64,000 nt of DNA from Theocolax elegans (Eukaryota; Arthropoda; Insecta; Hymenoptera; Cerocephalidae): NCBI GenBank assembly GCA_026168455.1, contig CM047426.1, positions 77,837,986 through 77,901,985 on the forward strand, in the 5' to 3' direction. This document shows positions 9,994 to 24,200 of this stretch, in pieces (the stretch's first letter is position 1; every line of letters begins with the position of its first letter). The notes beneath the pieces were generated by a model that was not told the origin of the DNA, did not search any database, and was given only the letters and a program-made list of their open reading frames with translations. The position numbers were made by a program, and so were the translations under genes.

Positions 9994-12900
9994 AAGTTAC
10001 ATGCGTCGAAGTAGTAGATCTAATAGGTTGTATACTCGTATCAGTTATGCATCGAGTAATAGAGAACTTACATTTTTTTCGCGTGTCTAATAAGAGTTAT
10101 CTATTTTTTATTATTATATAATAATAAAATTTCTCTTTACTTTATAAAGCAAACATGATAATTAAATAGAACAAATATCTTTTAATTTGATTACTAGTGT
10201 GAATAATAAATTAAAACGAGTAATAATTTTAAGTTTTGAATGTTCATTCTATGTACATATTTTACATCAAACTAACAAGGTCAAGATGAAAAATTTATTG
10301 TAAATTCATCAATTTTCAACTAATTTCAATGCAGCCTTCTAATATTTCGTAGTTGTCATATTAACGCTCATAAATGTAACAGCATAAACTTGCACGAAAG
10401 TGTATAAACACCTTGTCTCCGCATTTCCTGCAAAACTTTGCATAATTTTGCGTATTTTAAACAAAATCAACGAAATCTAATTTATTGAACATCCGGATAT
10501 CACGTAAAATTATACTGATAACTGAATATTTATCACATGACTATACGTAACGTCATAAAAGGTAACCCAGAACAAATGCAAATAAATTACTATGTATTTC
10601 GTATCTGTACCCAATAGATATTGAATTCGTACTTTTACTACTCACAACTCGAGAGGTTCTACGTATATATACGTATACGCGCACAACCTAATTTACATGG
10701 AAAATTTACACTATCCGTTTTAATTTATCGCGAAATACACGCAATTACATTGCCAGACAATTATTTAAACAATTATTTTTTTCCTTTATTATTTTTCCAT
10801 GACATTATCGAGACCCGCTTATTTTGATTGTTAGTGACGGACGACGGTAGCGAGAGACGGGTCTCTTATACGTATATGTGTGTACGGAATATTAATTCTT
10901 TCGCGCGTGACTCCATGAGCTGGCGTTTCGCTTTTCACGACGAGGGCGTCGATACTTTTTTTTCCATCCGTTTGAGCATCACAATGCAAGAGAAATTTAG
11001 ATTGGCTCGACGATATTTTATTTCTATACATCTAAAAATTTATTTAGAGAATCGATTGTTAAATAATGATGAGTATATTTTCAATGAACAATGATTCTAC
11101 CTTTTTCCTTTTTTTTATATTATCTTGTAGTTTCATTAAAATTTTTGTAAACAGTATTAATTAATATATACAAGTGTCACCGTTTGTATTTATCTCATTC
11201 AATTATCGCGAGATATTTGCATCACTTCCGTATTGGGTTATTGAATTTTTCGGAGGTAAAAGTTTTAAACCGCATTTTCGCTCTCGTACATTCCGATACT
11301 CGTTCGGCTAATTTCGCCGATTTCTTAACGAACAGCATAAAGACGAAACGATGTGGTTATGAAGAATCACTTCCTTCGTAATTTCATATACATTTATAGT
11401 CTATATAACATATGCATGTACAAATGTTTTCTTTTTCGTGTTCTGAATTTAACGAGAATGTCGATCCGTTTCGTTACATTTTTAATCTACTACTATATTA
11501 TAACGCAATCATAAAAAAAAGTTTAATGTGTTACATTTGTATATAAACATTGACGAAAAGTGTCAGTTATTATTTTAAGTATGCGTTTATTACGTAAACT
11601 TGATGAGCAAATTCAGTATTGTCACATAATTTTGCAAATGCTTGTATATTTTTGTTTCTTAAATAAATAATTTTATATCATCCATATTAAATTATTATTT
11701 GCATTTTAGAATAGTGTATTATATAAATATTTACATATAAATGAATTATCTTTAACATTAAAATGATCTTTTATTATATACTATAATTACTTATGTTTAA
11801 CTTTCTTCGACTGAATTTGTCATTTTTCATTGTTTTATTGTCGCGAGTTACTAACTTTTCCTAGTTTGATTATATATAATTATTTAAAACACGATTTCGT
11901 TTTATCTGCTTTCATCAACATATGATACTAGAACGTTCAAAAACATACTTATATTACTATTAAATGTTTTCTGAAAATTGTCCTTTATTATATATCTTAT
12001 CGGTATTGTAATTTTGCTGTGCGGTTTTATATTATTACATACTTTGAATAGTTTTATAGAATCAGATATTTTAAATATTTGTTTGGAAAAAATGTAAATT
12101 TCATAGGGAATTGGTTGCAGGTTGTTTTGTTTCCGTTATTACTATAAAATATAGTACACCGTTTCTTACATTATTGGTAAAAAGAAACTAGATAATATAA
12201 CACTTATTATATCAGTCTTTCATCAGGTTCATGTAATAAGTTTTTTTATAAAACTTTTTCTTTGTCGTTTTTCGATGCAGAATGTACTCTTTTATCTTAC
12301 AATAGTCAAATAAAAGGTTAGACAATATGATAGTTAATTTTTTTTCAATGTGGTTAACAATTTTGATAACATCTTGAATCGTAAATTGCATCAGCAATAT
12401 TTATTTTTAATTTTAAAAATAATTCAAATTTCAACCAACGTAAAACCGGTATTTGAATGGTAGCGTATAACGATTTTATTTCCAAACAATTACACCACTT
12501 CCTCGCGTTTAATACAAACATTTTAATGAGAAACTACTCAAGAAAAATACAATGAAAACTAACAATTATACGTAAGTGGTGTAGCGGGTTATAAAAATAA
12601 ATTCATCAATTATCCAATCACTCGACACTTAATCTACCGAACAAACAAAAATGTCATATGCTCGATTCCACCAAATTGACAAGAGAGCCACGTTATTTTT
12701 ATTTTGGATGCATCTTTCTGCTTCGCTCTCGATTTTCGTCACTGGATTGTTTCATGGTCCAGAAGTGAAATTACATCTCCTTCGTGCGTAACGCCGATGT
12801 TTACGTTTCGTGACAAGAGAGCAGAATGCACCAACTTTCGTTAAGATGGGCGCGTGGTAATTACGATTATTATCAACGAGAGGTGTCAGTTGCGTTTTCA

Positions 12901-15900
12901 CCGTGGCCTTTTTTTTTAATCGTTTGGATTAACAAACGTTTGTAATTGCATGGCATTTTACACGCATTTCGAATTAAAAGAATTAATTTCCTGTGGTATC
13001 TTAACGCTTTCTGGATGGGGGCGGAACGATTCACTTTTTGCATAAAAAATTGATTGATCGATGATTCAGTAACGATAATAATGGAATGCACGTATAGTAA
13101 TAATGAAACTGCTGAGTCTAATGGTTCAAGTGGGAGGTCACCGATATTAAGGAAAAATTTAAATTTTTATTGTCTATACGATTATGACGAAAGTACACTA
13201 CGATTTGGAATATTTAAGTAGAATTTTTAAATCATAAATATCTTATGAATTGATTAATTCGTTTCGTAAATATTTCCACACCGAATACTAATTGTCTTAT
13301 TTTTGGAATTTTCGCACTCCATTGTTAGAAATTTATGGCTTCTCGAACGAATATGTAAATTCTATACTTTTGTTGTTATTATAAGGGCTACAAAATATTG
13401 TAGTTATGTGCATTTTTTTATTATTAGACATATTTCATTCTGGTATAGCAACTGAAAATATTAATAAATACCTGTATATTTTACATTAATTAATTGTCTA
13501 CGATTTAATAATAATATTTTAATAATAAAAGTAGACAAAAATTGTATTTAAAAATTTGAATCAAATGAAAAATATTAATTTTTCAATGATACATATATTA
13601 CAAGATCATATAATATAAAAATATAATTTTTAATTAGGAAAGGCTCACTGTACTCTTAGTCCACTGTGGTCGGTTGCATTTCCCAGTAAATATTTTTTAA
13701 AATTTTGCTCTATATATGTAAGTACAAAATAACGTATACGCTACGCATGCTATTGATTTGTTTGATTATAGTTCCTCGCGAGTAACACTTTTATATTAGT
13801 GTCTAATCGTTTCGCTTCGCTGAAAAGTGAAAATTCATGTTCAATCAATATTTGTTCTGTAAAATAAAAGTTTCATCGGAATAATATGAAAGTTTATAAT
13901 TAGCCTTGTCCATTTAAATATTTTAATGCAATATCTCTTTAAGTAATACAAAAATATTACTATATATATATTCAAACGAAGCTTTTAAAAACTTTTAGCT
14001 GCTCAACTAAAAAAATGCGTTTTCGTCAATATACATAGACAGATATATCGACCTAAATATTCTTTAAGAAAAATATTATTGTATTTGCCTTTCTTGAACG
14101 TTTTCAGTGCATCGAGGTGGCCTCTACGTCAAGATTCTCACCGGGTGTTATGCAATAAGTTGTACTCGTCTACCTTGTAACAAGAATTGTAATATTATTG
14201 TACTAAATAGCTGCACCGTCATCATTATTAAACTTTTTAAAAGCTGTTAACTTGGCGAGACGCAGCTTCCGTGGATACAAATACTACTAACAATTTTTAG
14301 ATGGTTAATCTATGATCGATAAATCTTTATTGTCGATAGGCAAAAGCAATTATTTCTACTAAATTGGTAATTATATTCAAGAGAAATATGTACCCCATTT
14401 TCGAAAAATATTCTCTTTATATATTTTTTACTTCGAATAATTATTTACAGTCAATATAGTGATTTTTTAAAAGAATTTCTTTAGACTGGCCTTTTTATGA
14501 GTTAGATAAATTACTCGCATACGGATTCCTTACGAGTTTGTTTTTATGAAATTTCTGAGGAATTCCTCGCAAAGTTCAATGCGAACATCGGTGAAACGAT
14601 ATACATTCGAATCGAATTACTTTCTGATTGGCAAATTTTGCAAGTAAAAAGAAATTTTCAACGTGAAATTTAGAATGATTAATTGAAAGTGTCATTACTT
14701 GTGATAAGTATCTAAATTTTACAATACATTGATTAAAACGATAATTCAAAACTTTTTTAATCTGAAACTAAGTTTGAATTAATTTTTAAAGTAATGTAGT
14801 ATAAACATATACTTATATGTAAGTCACACATAAGTAAAAATATCTTTTTTCATAATATTCAAATTCTTCTTAGCCAAATATTTGTAAAGGAATGTTACGC
14901 TGTAACCGTAATGGTTAAGCATAATAGATGAATATATAACGTACTTGACCAAATAAATTATTTCATTTTATTCATTAACGCTTTATTGAGCTTTACTATT
15001 CGAGGACAGTCAATAAAACCCATAAAGTTATATATACATGTGTATTAAGTGTCATTATTAGCAGTTGTGCATTGTGAAATGAAAACATAATTTAACCGTA
15101 CAAGTAGAAAAAATGTGTACAAACCATTATTAGTCGATACCGCATGTCTTTATATCGCAAGCTTATGTAAGGGCGTTAAAGTAGAAGTTAGCAACTATGC
15201 TTGCGATATGTAACCATTAAATATTATACGTATGCAGATATTGGTAATTATTATGAATTACCATGACAGTTATTTTAAGTAATAACTCCTTATAAGTAAT
15301 AATGATTTTTGTTAGATGAAACAAATTGATACGCACTTTCACTTCCATACATATTTTTTAGTTTTCGCATTGAGAAAGGAAATAAAAGTTCGCGGAAGTG
15401 GTTTTCTATCAAAGGATTTATTATTGTCGATGAGAAACAAAAAGGGAATTAGAGTGAATTTAAGCGCGATGAAACGAATAAAGTAGAACAATTCATTTGC
15501 GGTAGGAGAGCATTGACATTGAGATAATAGACGCTTTAGGAGGTATTAAAAGTTAGATGCGGTCGATGGTGCAATTCAACCGATACTAATTTTATTACTC
15601 TGCCGGATTAATATTAAGGGATCTATAAATAAGAATATGACAATTTTGCATTTCAAATTTATACAAATTATTTTTAAAACTAAATCTTTCAAATATTTAG
15701 TAGCCATTAAAAAAAAGTGTCCAACGCAAAAAGAAGCTAAATATTTATTTTGTATGTAATCATTAAAAAAATAATCTAACATGATTAATTATATAGTATA
15801 AAGAGCAATACTCGATCAAAGAAATTTAGCTCAGTAGTACTGTAGCATAGCAATAATAATTGACTGGTACTATTTAAACGGATCCCTACTGATCATTAAA

Positions 15901-18900
15901 GATAAAACCCATGGGATCCGATGGTTATTCTACATATCGCCATACATGAGAGGATATACAGAAATCGTGCCTGTAAAAAAACGTGATAATGTTTCTTTTT
16001 CAACTGGACGTCCTTGGAGACGTTTTTTATCTGGGACCTCAGTATGTCTACTTTTATCCTCACACCTGATCTCACTTCCTTTTTAAAATTTGTTTTCATT
16101 TCACTTCGATAATTGATGTTTTGCACGGGATCCGTCAAGGATAAATTGAAGAGGCATAAAAAAAAGCGCACATATATATACGTTTCTACTTTTAGCATCG
16201 TGATCGATTTTATTCATCATAACTCTAACTACACTAAAGACACGAATAGCTTTCGTTTTATTCATAATACCATTTTTCGTCACTTATCACAAGTATTACA
16301 TAAAAATCTAAGCTACCAATTACATAAATATATTTGATGCTATATGACGAATATATCTCATTTTAATTGGTTTAATCATTCCATTGGTTTAAACATTGAA
16401 GATTAAATGCATGCCTCATATTAGTAATGATCTAATGCTTCCCTTCCATTTCTATAAATATCTTATTGTATATTAATAGAGTGCTAATCCTAATTGGGAT
16501 AAGCTCCGAAAGTCTGACGTTTCAGTGGGTCATGTTTTGTCGAATCTACGTTAAAACTCTATGCGTAGAGAATTAATTCGTAAGTTTTTTTCACATCATA
16601 TTTGGACTCTTGCGAAACTATAGCTAAATTCAAATGAAGAGTGATTTGGTAATGAAAAAAAAGGTTTAATATTTTTAATAGCTCTGGCTTGTTATCTACG
16701 CTACTAAAGCATTCTAATATGACATTTGATTGGTGACAATCATTAATCAAAATATTGAGTACAACAACATTACAATAAGATTCCTATTACCGATGGTAGT
16801 ATATTTGACTATACTTTATACAGGTGACTTTTGTTACGCAAAAACAAAGGTCGTATGTGAGATATGTGCAGTGGATTTTATATTTAGTTCACGATAACTT
16901 TTCACACATCACGTAATTAACTCTAATAATTGTATGCTAATATTCAGATGGAAAAATAAGTCACTGCAATGACAATTATTGCTATAATAATTGAGACAAT
17001 AAATTTTTGTATCAAGTACATAAATAACGTAACGGTTTTGTACTCTACGATCGGAATACGTTTTGAAACTGATATTCTAATAGGAAAACTTCCGCGTAAG
17101 CGCATAGAAAGAAGCTCAATATACAGGTGAAAGGTTTTTAAAAGCCCATTTTTACAGCAATTTTTCCCAAGCGCGTTGAATTTTCTCTGAAGGACAACTG
17201 TATGACAGCGTATATTTAGCACCTCTTTGTATGCATAAACGAGAGTTCTTTTTTGATTTCACGGAAGCTAAACTCACATTATTACAAAACATCGGTTGGT
17301 TACTTTAACCCTGAAGCTAAAGAACAATAGACCAACCTCCTTTTCTTATAATTATTTGTATTGTGCGCTAGTTTTCTTATGTTTATACTTATGTACATGT
17401 ACTATTAGACTCTCATTATGCTAGTAACGATATTTATGACCATTTCAATAAACTAACTGGTTTTAAGCTGGTTTTAATATTGTTGACATGTTTTCTTTTG
17501 TCCTTTCGAATTAATCTTGAGGTCTCCGATATAAATTATATGAAGTAAATATACGACGTAGAATGCTAATAGAAACTCGATCAGTCTATAAAAATGAATA
17601 ATTAAGTGTTAATTTAAATTTAAAGAACATTTCAATTGTACAAATTTTTTTATTTTCAGTCCATTGTAGAACGGAAATAATTTTATCATTAGAGTCGACT
17701 CTTTCACTCCTAATGTGAATTAATCTTTCTTATCCGTGTAGTGATTTATGGCCTTCTCAAACTTAGAGTATAATTATACTTCTATCTTCATTTGAACGTA
17801 ACGTAAATATGAAATCCACGTATAAATACATTTAATAAATTTATTTTCTGCAAAAGCAATTGACAGATCGAAGGTCGTCTCTTGCGTACTTTTAATCTCT
17901 GAGAGAAACAATACCAAATACAAAAAGTATATTTCTCTTTGTTATTAAGACATCGAAAACAATAATTAAATAATGCAATAACTATAGGTATTCGACGCAA
18001 TAAATGTAAAAAAGATTAAATTTTTGTTGTAAAAAATTTAAATGCAGCTATTACTACATTCATATACGATATACAATCAGATGAAAGATCTCAGTTTACT
18101 GAAGGGATTATCTGTAATATTATAGGAGGATCATTACAGCGTTATATTTCACGCAGCCTTCGTAATTTGTAATACGCAGTTGAATAATTAAAAATCTGCG
18201 TATACGCAAATATAATGTTTGAACAATTATTTAAAATGATTGATTACCAACAAAAATTTATACTGACTTTTCATTTGAGGTGTAGATCGGTACGCATTAG
18301 CAAATTATATCTCCTTATTCCACATGACCATCCTTGCAATATAACGTATCCTAATGTGGCGTCCGTAAACTATGCTGACGAAACGTCGTTTTCCGACAAG
18401 TGAGTAGTTTTTACTTAGAATCCTTGGACTTTATCGATCTTTACAATCGCTATTTCATAAGGAAATAAATTATATTATAAAAATAAAGAGCAACATAGGT
18501 TTTTTTTTATATTTATTACTCGTTGCTTCATTCTATTTCGATCATTTTATCGGCGCAAACTGTATACAGCAATTTAACCAACGTGAAAAAATAACGTTAA
18601 TTTTTCTTTGAAAATAGGTGCACGTTACTTTCAAATGAAAATTCACATCGAAATGAAATGTCTCTTTCGAAAAAAAGAAAATTCCGCCCGTGCTTCCTTG
18701 CTATTAGCTGGCAATTTTAAGTGCAATGACACACATACTTTCCCCTAGTGTTTACAATTAAGATACGTGCGAATGACAGTGAACGGCGGCAACTTCGTGC
18801 TTTGTGAGTTAATAAAGGATTGGCGATGAGCGCGCAGCCGATGACATCAAATATAGTAGTATCGATGACAAAACAACTCCACCCACATTTTTTTAACGCG

Positions 18901-21059
18901 TTCCGTACGCATCTCGTGCGCTCATTTGCTGTGAGCCGCGCTCGAGTTATGTGACAGATAAAAATGAGAAAGTGGTTCAATTTTAAACCGACGTCATGAG
19001 CCAGGTTATAACGTTATGTCGGTGTTTATATTCTCGCGTGCTCGCTGTGGGAATCGTCAGACTTTTTCTGGTAATATCGATCGATAAATGATTAATATTG
19101 GTGCGTTATTTCATGTGATTCAACATCGCATAATCCACGTTGATAGTAAGATTTATTAATTATTTGTAAATACTTTTTCACATTCTTCTAAATATAGTTT
19201 GTGTAAAATTAATAACGATATATTATAAATACAAATTTTTCGAATTTATAATATTACACAGTTTTAGTAGTGGACACATTGCGCATATTGTATTAATTGA
19301 TCGCGTGCAGATATTTGTTGCAGTAGTTCGACCTAATGCGGCAACTTCTCTCGCGGTACCTGAAATGAAAATCAGTGTACGCAACACGGGAGGTAAAGTG
19401 ACCAGCATAGAGTACTCGCCTTCGGCTCATCGGGTGGCAATTAACACCTGCTATGGATTGGCTAATATCTTCCTAGATACGTTATATAAAATTATTTTTA
19501 ATTTTCTCGTCAATCTAATGTCAATTTTTGGAATAGCTCACTGTACAAAAACTACTTTGTAGTCGCGATTCTGCACGGTGTCCTCAAACTGACATGTTTT
19601 TATTCAAGTACTCAATACAGAAATGTGCAAAAAGGCTATAGGGCACATGTCCTATTTAGTAAATTGTTTTCAATTATAACATAGTAAAGTTATAAGTAGA
19701 TATCTTATACCTGACACGTGATACTAGACGATGTAATTGATCAATTTGATACCAAAATAATGTTTCCTGGTGGTAAGTTTGAATAACGTATAAAATAGAA
19801 TCGTGTGAATGTTGGTCCATTCTGATTTTAACCCCTCGAAGAAAAAAAAACATTTGAACTGTCTATGCGTATTCACAGAATTTCATCGTCAAACAATAAA
19901 AGCTAAAATGAAGACTTGAGTTACTGTTACGTTGCGTAAATAAATTTGTATTTTTATTAGCATTTTGAAGAAAATAAAAAATAATTAAATTATTATTTAG
20001 TCATCGGGTAAATATGTAGGAAGCCATTATACGGTTGGAGTATAATGAAAAATGTATTCAATGGAAGGTGATTCGATTTTGACATTCAGATTTCTATGCA
20101 CATGAATAATGCGTACGGTGACAATCTATGGAAGTTTACGTAATTTACAAGCAAGCATGTGGCTTTCGAAATTTCTTGAGTTTACTTTTATCCGTAACAA
20201 AAGCAGAATAAAAAATGGTGGCGTGTCAATGTAATTGATTCCTCCCATTGGTGCATTAAGTGGCATTAAGTGTTTTCGAGTATATACCAAAGATATAATC
20301 AAATTATAGCAACAGTATTAAATCATACGTATAATTAAATGTTGTAATAATTGTAATGTTTACTTTCGCAGTAAATATCGTGCTCCGCAAGACGTTGACC
20401 TAATAAAATATTTACTTAACTTCATTGGTCTATAATAAGACATGGTTTATGCATCGAATAAAATATATACAGGTATATATTTATTTATTAAATTAATCTA
20501 GTATATAGTGTCTATTAAAATTTTCAGGCCACCGCGTCATACATAAATCACGCAGTTCACGTAAACATAAAATAAATAAAATAATGCGTTTAATCAATTT
20601 CCACTCCAGATAATTTGTACGGTAAAGGTTCTATATACGTGTACAGTGAGCGGTTGCTATATCAAGCAATCGAGTGTCGAGCGAAGCCTTCATTAATTTC
20701 CATAGCTCAAGGGAATGATTCCTCTCACCGAGTACAAAATAATTCCTGTGATTCGAGGTAATCCCGATTAATGGCAGAAAAGAAAAACAAAATTTCACTT
20801 CTCTCGATGCACCCGCGCGTCTAACCTTTGACGTCGATTGCACAATCGTATACAAACCTACCAGTCCATGATATATCATAACAGAAGAGTATAGACCACT
20901 GGGAATTCAATTCAATTCGTACCTTTCGTAACGCGCGCGATTCCTATTTGAATAAGACAATGAACGACAACAAAATGGGATAAAAATAGTATAAGTATCC
21001 ATATTTCGAGTCTCATCATCATCCGTTGTTTGGGCGTGGGCAGTGTCGTTGCGTAACAG
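9994..21059. other. Long AT-rich stretch without a supported gene
   Basis: Roughly 11 kb of AT-rich sequence contains only short frames. Moderately GC-richer patches occur near 10835-10980, 12660-12860, 18770-19050, 19300-19450 and 20600-20900. They may be regulatory elements or unrecognised exons. The 19305-19562 plus frame has mixed, non-low-complexity composition but no recognised family. Nothing else can be supported. Confidence 0.5.
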
Positions 21060-21149
21060 GTATATAGCGGGTGTCTCGCGAGCGAGAGAAAGAGAGTCGC
21101 GCCGTTCGAGGTGCCTCGCGGGGGCAATCGTAAAATCGCATATATATCG
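21060..21149 (+). promoter_or_regulatory. TATA-like core promoter and short 5' UTR
   Basis: A GTATATAGCGGG element at about 21060-21071 lies roughly 85 bp before the ATG at 21150, within a local CpG-rich island in AT-rich DNA. A start about 30 bp downstream would leave a 5' UTR near 60 nt. The reading frame of the downstream exon stays open through this stretch, so it could instead be coding and spliced from further upstream. The promoter reading is inference from position and composition. Confidence 0.42.
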
Positions 21150-21245
21150 ATGTCGCAAAACCTCGCGGCTAATGGCCTGAGCGCGTGTGCGGATCCAGAA
21201 AAGCGAGCCGAAGAATATGTCAAGCGGATCGTCACGACCGGCTTG
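21150..21245 (+). CDS. Candidate first coding exon of an unidentified protein
   Basis: Thirty-two codons run from ATG to a strong donor (GGCTTG|GTGAGTGAG), ending in phase 0. The peptide begins MSQNLAANGLSACADPEKRA and ends EEYVKRIVTTGL. It is polar then helical, with no signal peptide, and fits a cytoplasmic or nuclear protein N-terminus. Support comes from the donor, the CpG-rich context, the TATA-like box upstream and the non-random residue composition. The ATG context (TCG before it) is weak. I do not recognise the family and find no second exon in the window, so the first intron must be long or the gene continues past the right end. Confidence 0.5.
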
Positions 21246-24200
21246 GTGAGTGAGAGACCGAGGTGCTTATACCCGATTGATTAGGATGGAGAGACGGAGG
21301 AAGGGAGGGCGAACGTTTCGAAAACCGTTTTCGCCTTAAGGATGCCATCGTGCAATACTTGGTCGCCGTGGCCGCGACGTGGAAGGCCTTTAAATAATAC
21401 ATGAGTGGGGTAAGGTGGTAGATCTCCTCGAGAGTGAAAATCGGCTCCGGGTGGAGTTGGGCAACCTCTTTTACACAGGATTCTAGGGATCGCCCTTCTT
21501 TCATTGCCCACATTCACTCGTTAACATCTTCCACATCGTTAACATTTTTATTTAATAATTTCTTAACGAGAAACGAAACATGCTCTATTTGTAATTAGAG
21601 TTTTTCGTCTATCTGAAACGACCGGATATTACATCTGAAATTATTTTTTAACCAACGTTGTAATACGTTTTTTATCGTCTAAGCAAAAACGATTAATGTT
21701 GTTATAATCTCAAAATATAAACTGAAATGATCACAATTTCCGCATTTTATAGAATTAAATTCCGTAGATACTTAACTAAAAGAAAACGCACACTGCATAA
21801 TTTTTTAATCAACTACAATCGATATTTCAAAGTGTTGAAAGTAATATTACAATACAAGTATCGATTAAATAACAGCAAATATAATAATGCGATATCCACT
21901 GACAACGCTGAAATAGCTCTAAATTCTTATAGGCGTATAATTAACAAAATGCGATTACTAGTGCGAATTTCGTGATATTAGACATTCACAAATTGTAACT
22001 AAATTATATAATGCAAATAAATTCATAGACATAAAATTATTTACATACAGATATAAAAGTTAATTAATTTAAAAATGGAAATGATTGAGTAAGTTATATT
22101 TGTAAAAATAGTAAAGTTTTACTTTTTAGAGATACGTATAAATTAATTCAATTAATACTTGTCAGGCAGAATTATGGATTGCCTAATATGAGATTCTATA
22201 TAAAAATCTAATTGTTACAGTTAATATACCTTTCAGTTCTTTTTACATCATTATTTAAATAGTAATAAAAAAGACTTTTATAGATTTTTATCTATAAAAT
22301 GTTTAAAACACTAATCAAAAATTGAGTATAGACTGTAAAGTATGCAAGACAGAATCGGAAAATTAATAATGTTCCTTACAACTCAATTTTGTGTTGAAAC
22401 AGTTTGCACATTTAGATTTAATATATAATGGTAAATATCATTAATTTTCTTTAATATATTAGTTTAACATCGTGGAAAGTTTGTTTTATTTTTCTGTAAG
22501 TATACTTTTACTTATGCCACGGTTAAAACCTACAATAAAAGAAATTCTAATTAATTAACAGAAATACTTTATATTATGAAGTTATTAAACTTTACAATAT
22601 TAAAATAAAATGTATACTCTAATAATAAAAAACGAGTAAACTTTCGTAACTGGTATTATTTAAAATTTCTTCTAGTGTTATGAAATTCCTTTTTAAAAGA
22701 ATAGAGGTTTACGTTAGTTTCAAAGGAGATGAGTCGGTTAATGTATAGTGATTTTACGGTCAGTGCTGATGATGCATATAGATGAAGTCAGGCTTAATCT
22801 CTTTTTTCCTTACATTTCTTTAGGTTTGCGTAAAAAAATAATTTCATGCTCGGAGAGTTATAAAAATATATAATTAAATAACTAATGATTTATAAATATT
22901 TGTGGTTTTTTTTTATTTTGATGGCCGATTGTCTATGTACATACAAGTTATATAAATTCACAAGAATATTAAAAAATACAGTAATAATTTATATGCTTTA
23001 GGGATAGCATATCTGAGTAAAACGTCAAAGTATAGATAATGAACGGATATGGTGAGACACGTATTATACAATAATAATAATCTATGTGCATATGCTACGC
23101 ATTAACGTAAAATATATATTTAATATAAACTTGATACTATATAAAAAAATGCAGATTATTTGGTTGAAAGACAACAATAAATCAATTTCTGTTTATAATA
23201 TGTTTTAAAATCTGGATACAGTTTATATGTATAGTATTATTAATAAGATGAAATATATAATGTACTTTTTTCTAGCAAATACATGAGATTCGTATTTAAT
23301 ACGTCTACTAAAAAAGGAAATGAACCATTAATAGAGGAAACCAAAATCATTAATTATCCCCTTTTTACCCTGAGTGGTCAAACATGATTTTATTTACAAT
23401 GTAATTTGAAGTAGGATATTATTTCGGCAATTAAATACGAAGATATCCGAGTTATCATTCATATACGGAGACTCTAAAAGTATATATAATACGTAAGAAA
23501 AGTATCTTCATTTAGAGGTAGAGAAAGTTGATCTTAATTCCGTATATACATGTCACATTCTATTATAATGTGATATAAATTATCCAATTGGCCATAATAA
23601 CATAGTCCGCGTTAAGTTCCGCGGTAATTTGAGAGTAATTATTATTTATGATTAATTGACTCCGCACTAGCTTGACTATGAGCCAATTTCATGTCGCGGT
23701 TCTTAATATTTGCAATGGCAGTTTCTCACTTAAATGCGGTCGCTTTTCTTTTTACGTCAGTCACTAGGAAAAAGTAGTTTACTTCGCAGCCGTGGCTGTA
23801 ACGTTATTATTTTTGACTTCTGATTAGAGATTTTCACTTGAATTTCCATGAATCTTTTTAATTTCCTTGTCTTATCAGCTCCGACTCGTTTTATCACGTT
23901 TCGTACCTATATACATTTCGAAAAAAAATTCACTCTTTAAATGATATTGCGCACGTATACTCTTATATATATATAAATTGGTATGCACTTGATGAATTAA
24001 ATTCATGTCAGGAGCATGGAAAATAGTTTACTCAAACGTATCCAAAAAGGGATACTGAAGAAACCTGTTTTAAAGAATCTGATATTTATACCAGATCGTC
24101 TTCGTATTTCACTTGAATACCAAACTGAACGATCGAAATTATGTAACCCGTAAATATGTTATGCAAAAAAAAGAAGTCCTTTTTTTATATCGATCGAGTG

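Noticed and set aside
15896..16283. Overlapping 60-100-codon minus frames and a plus frame
   Set aside because: No acceptor, donor or domain supports any of them, and opposite-strand frames overlap.
19305..19562. 85-codon plus-strand frame with mixed composition preceded by GTGCAG
   Set aside because: It looked like a possible exon, but there is no pyrimidine tract, no clear donor and no recognised family.
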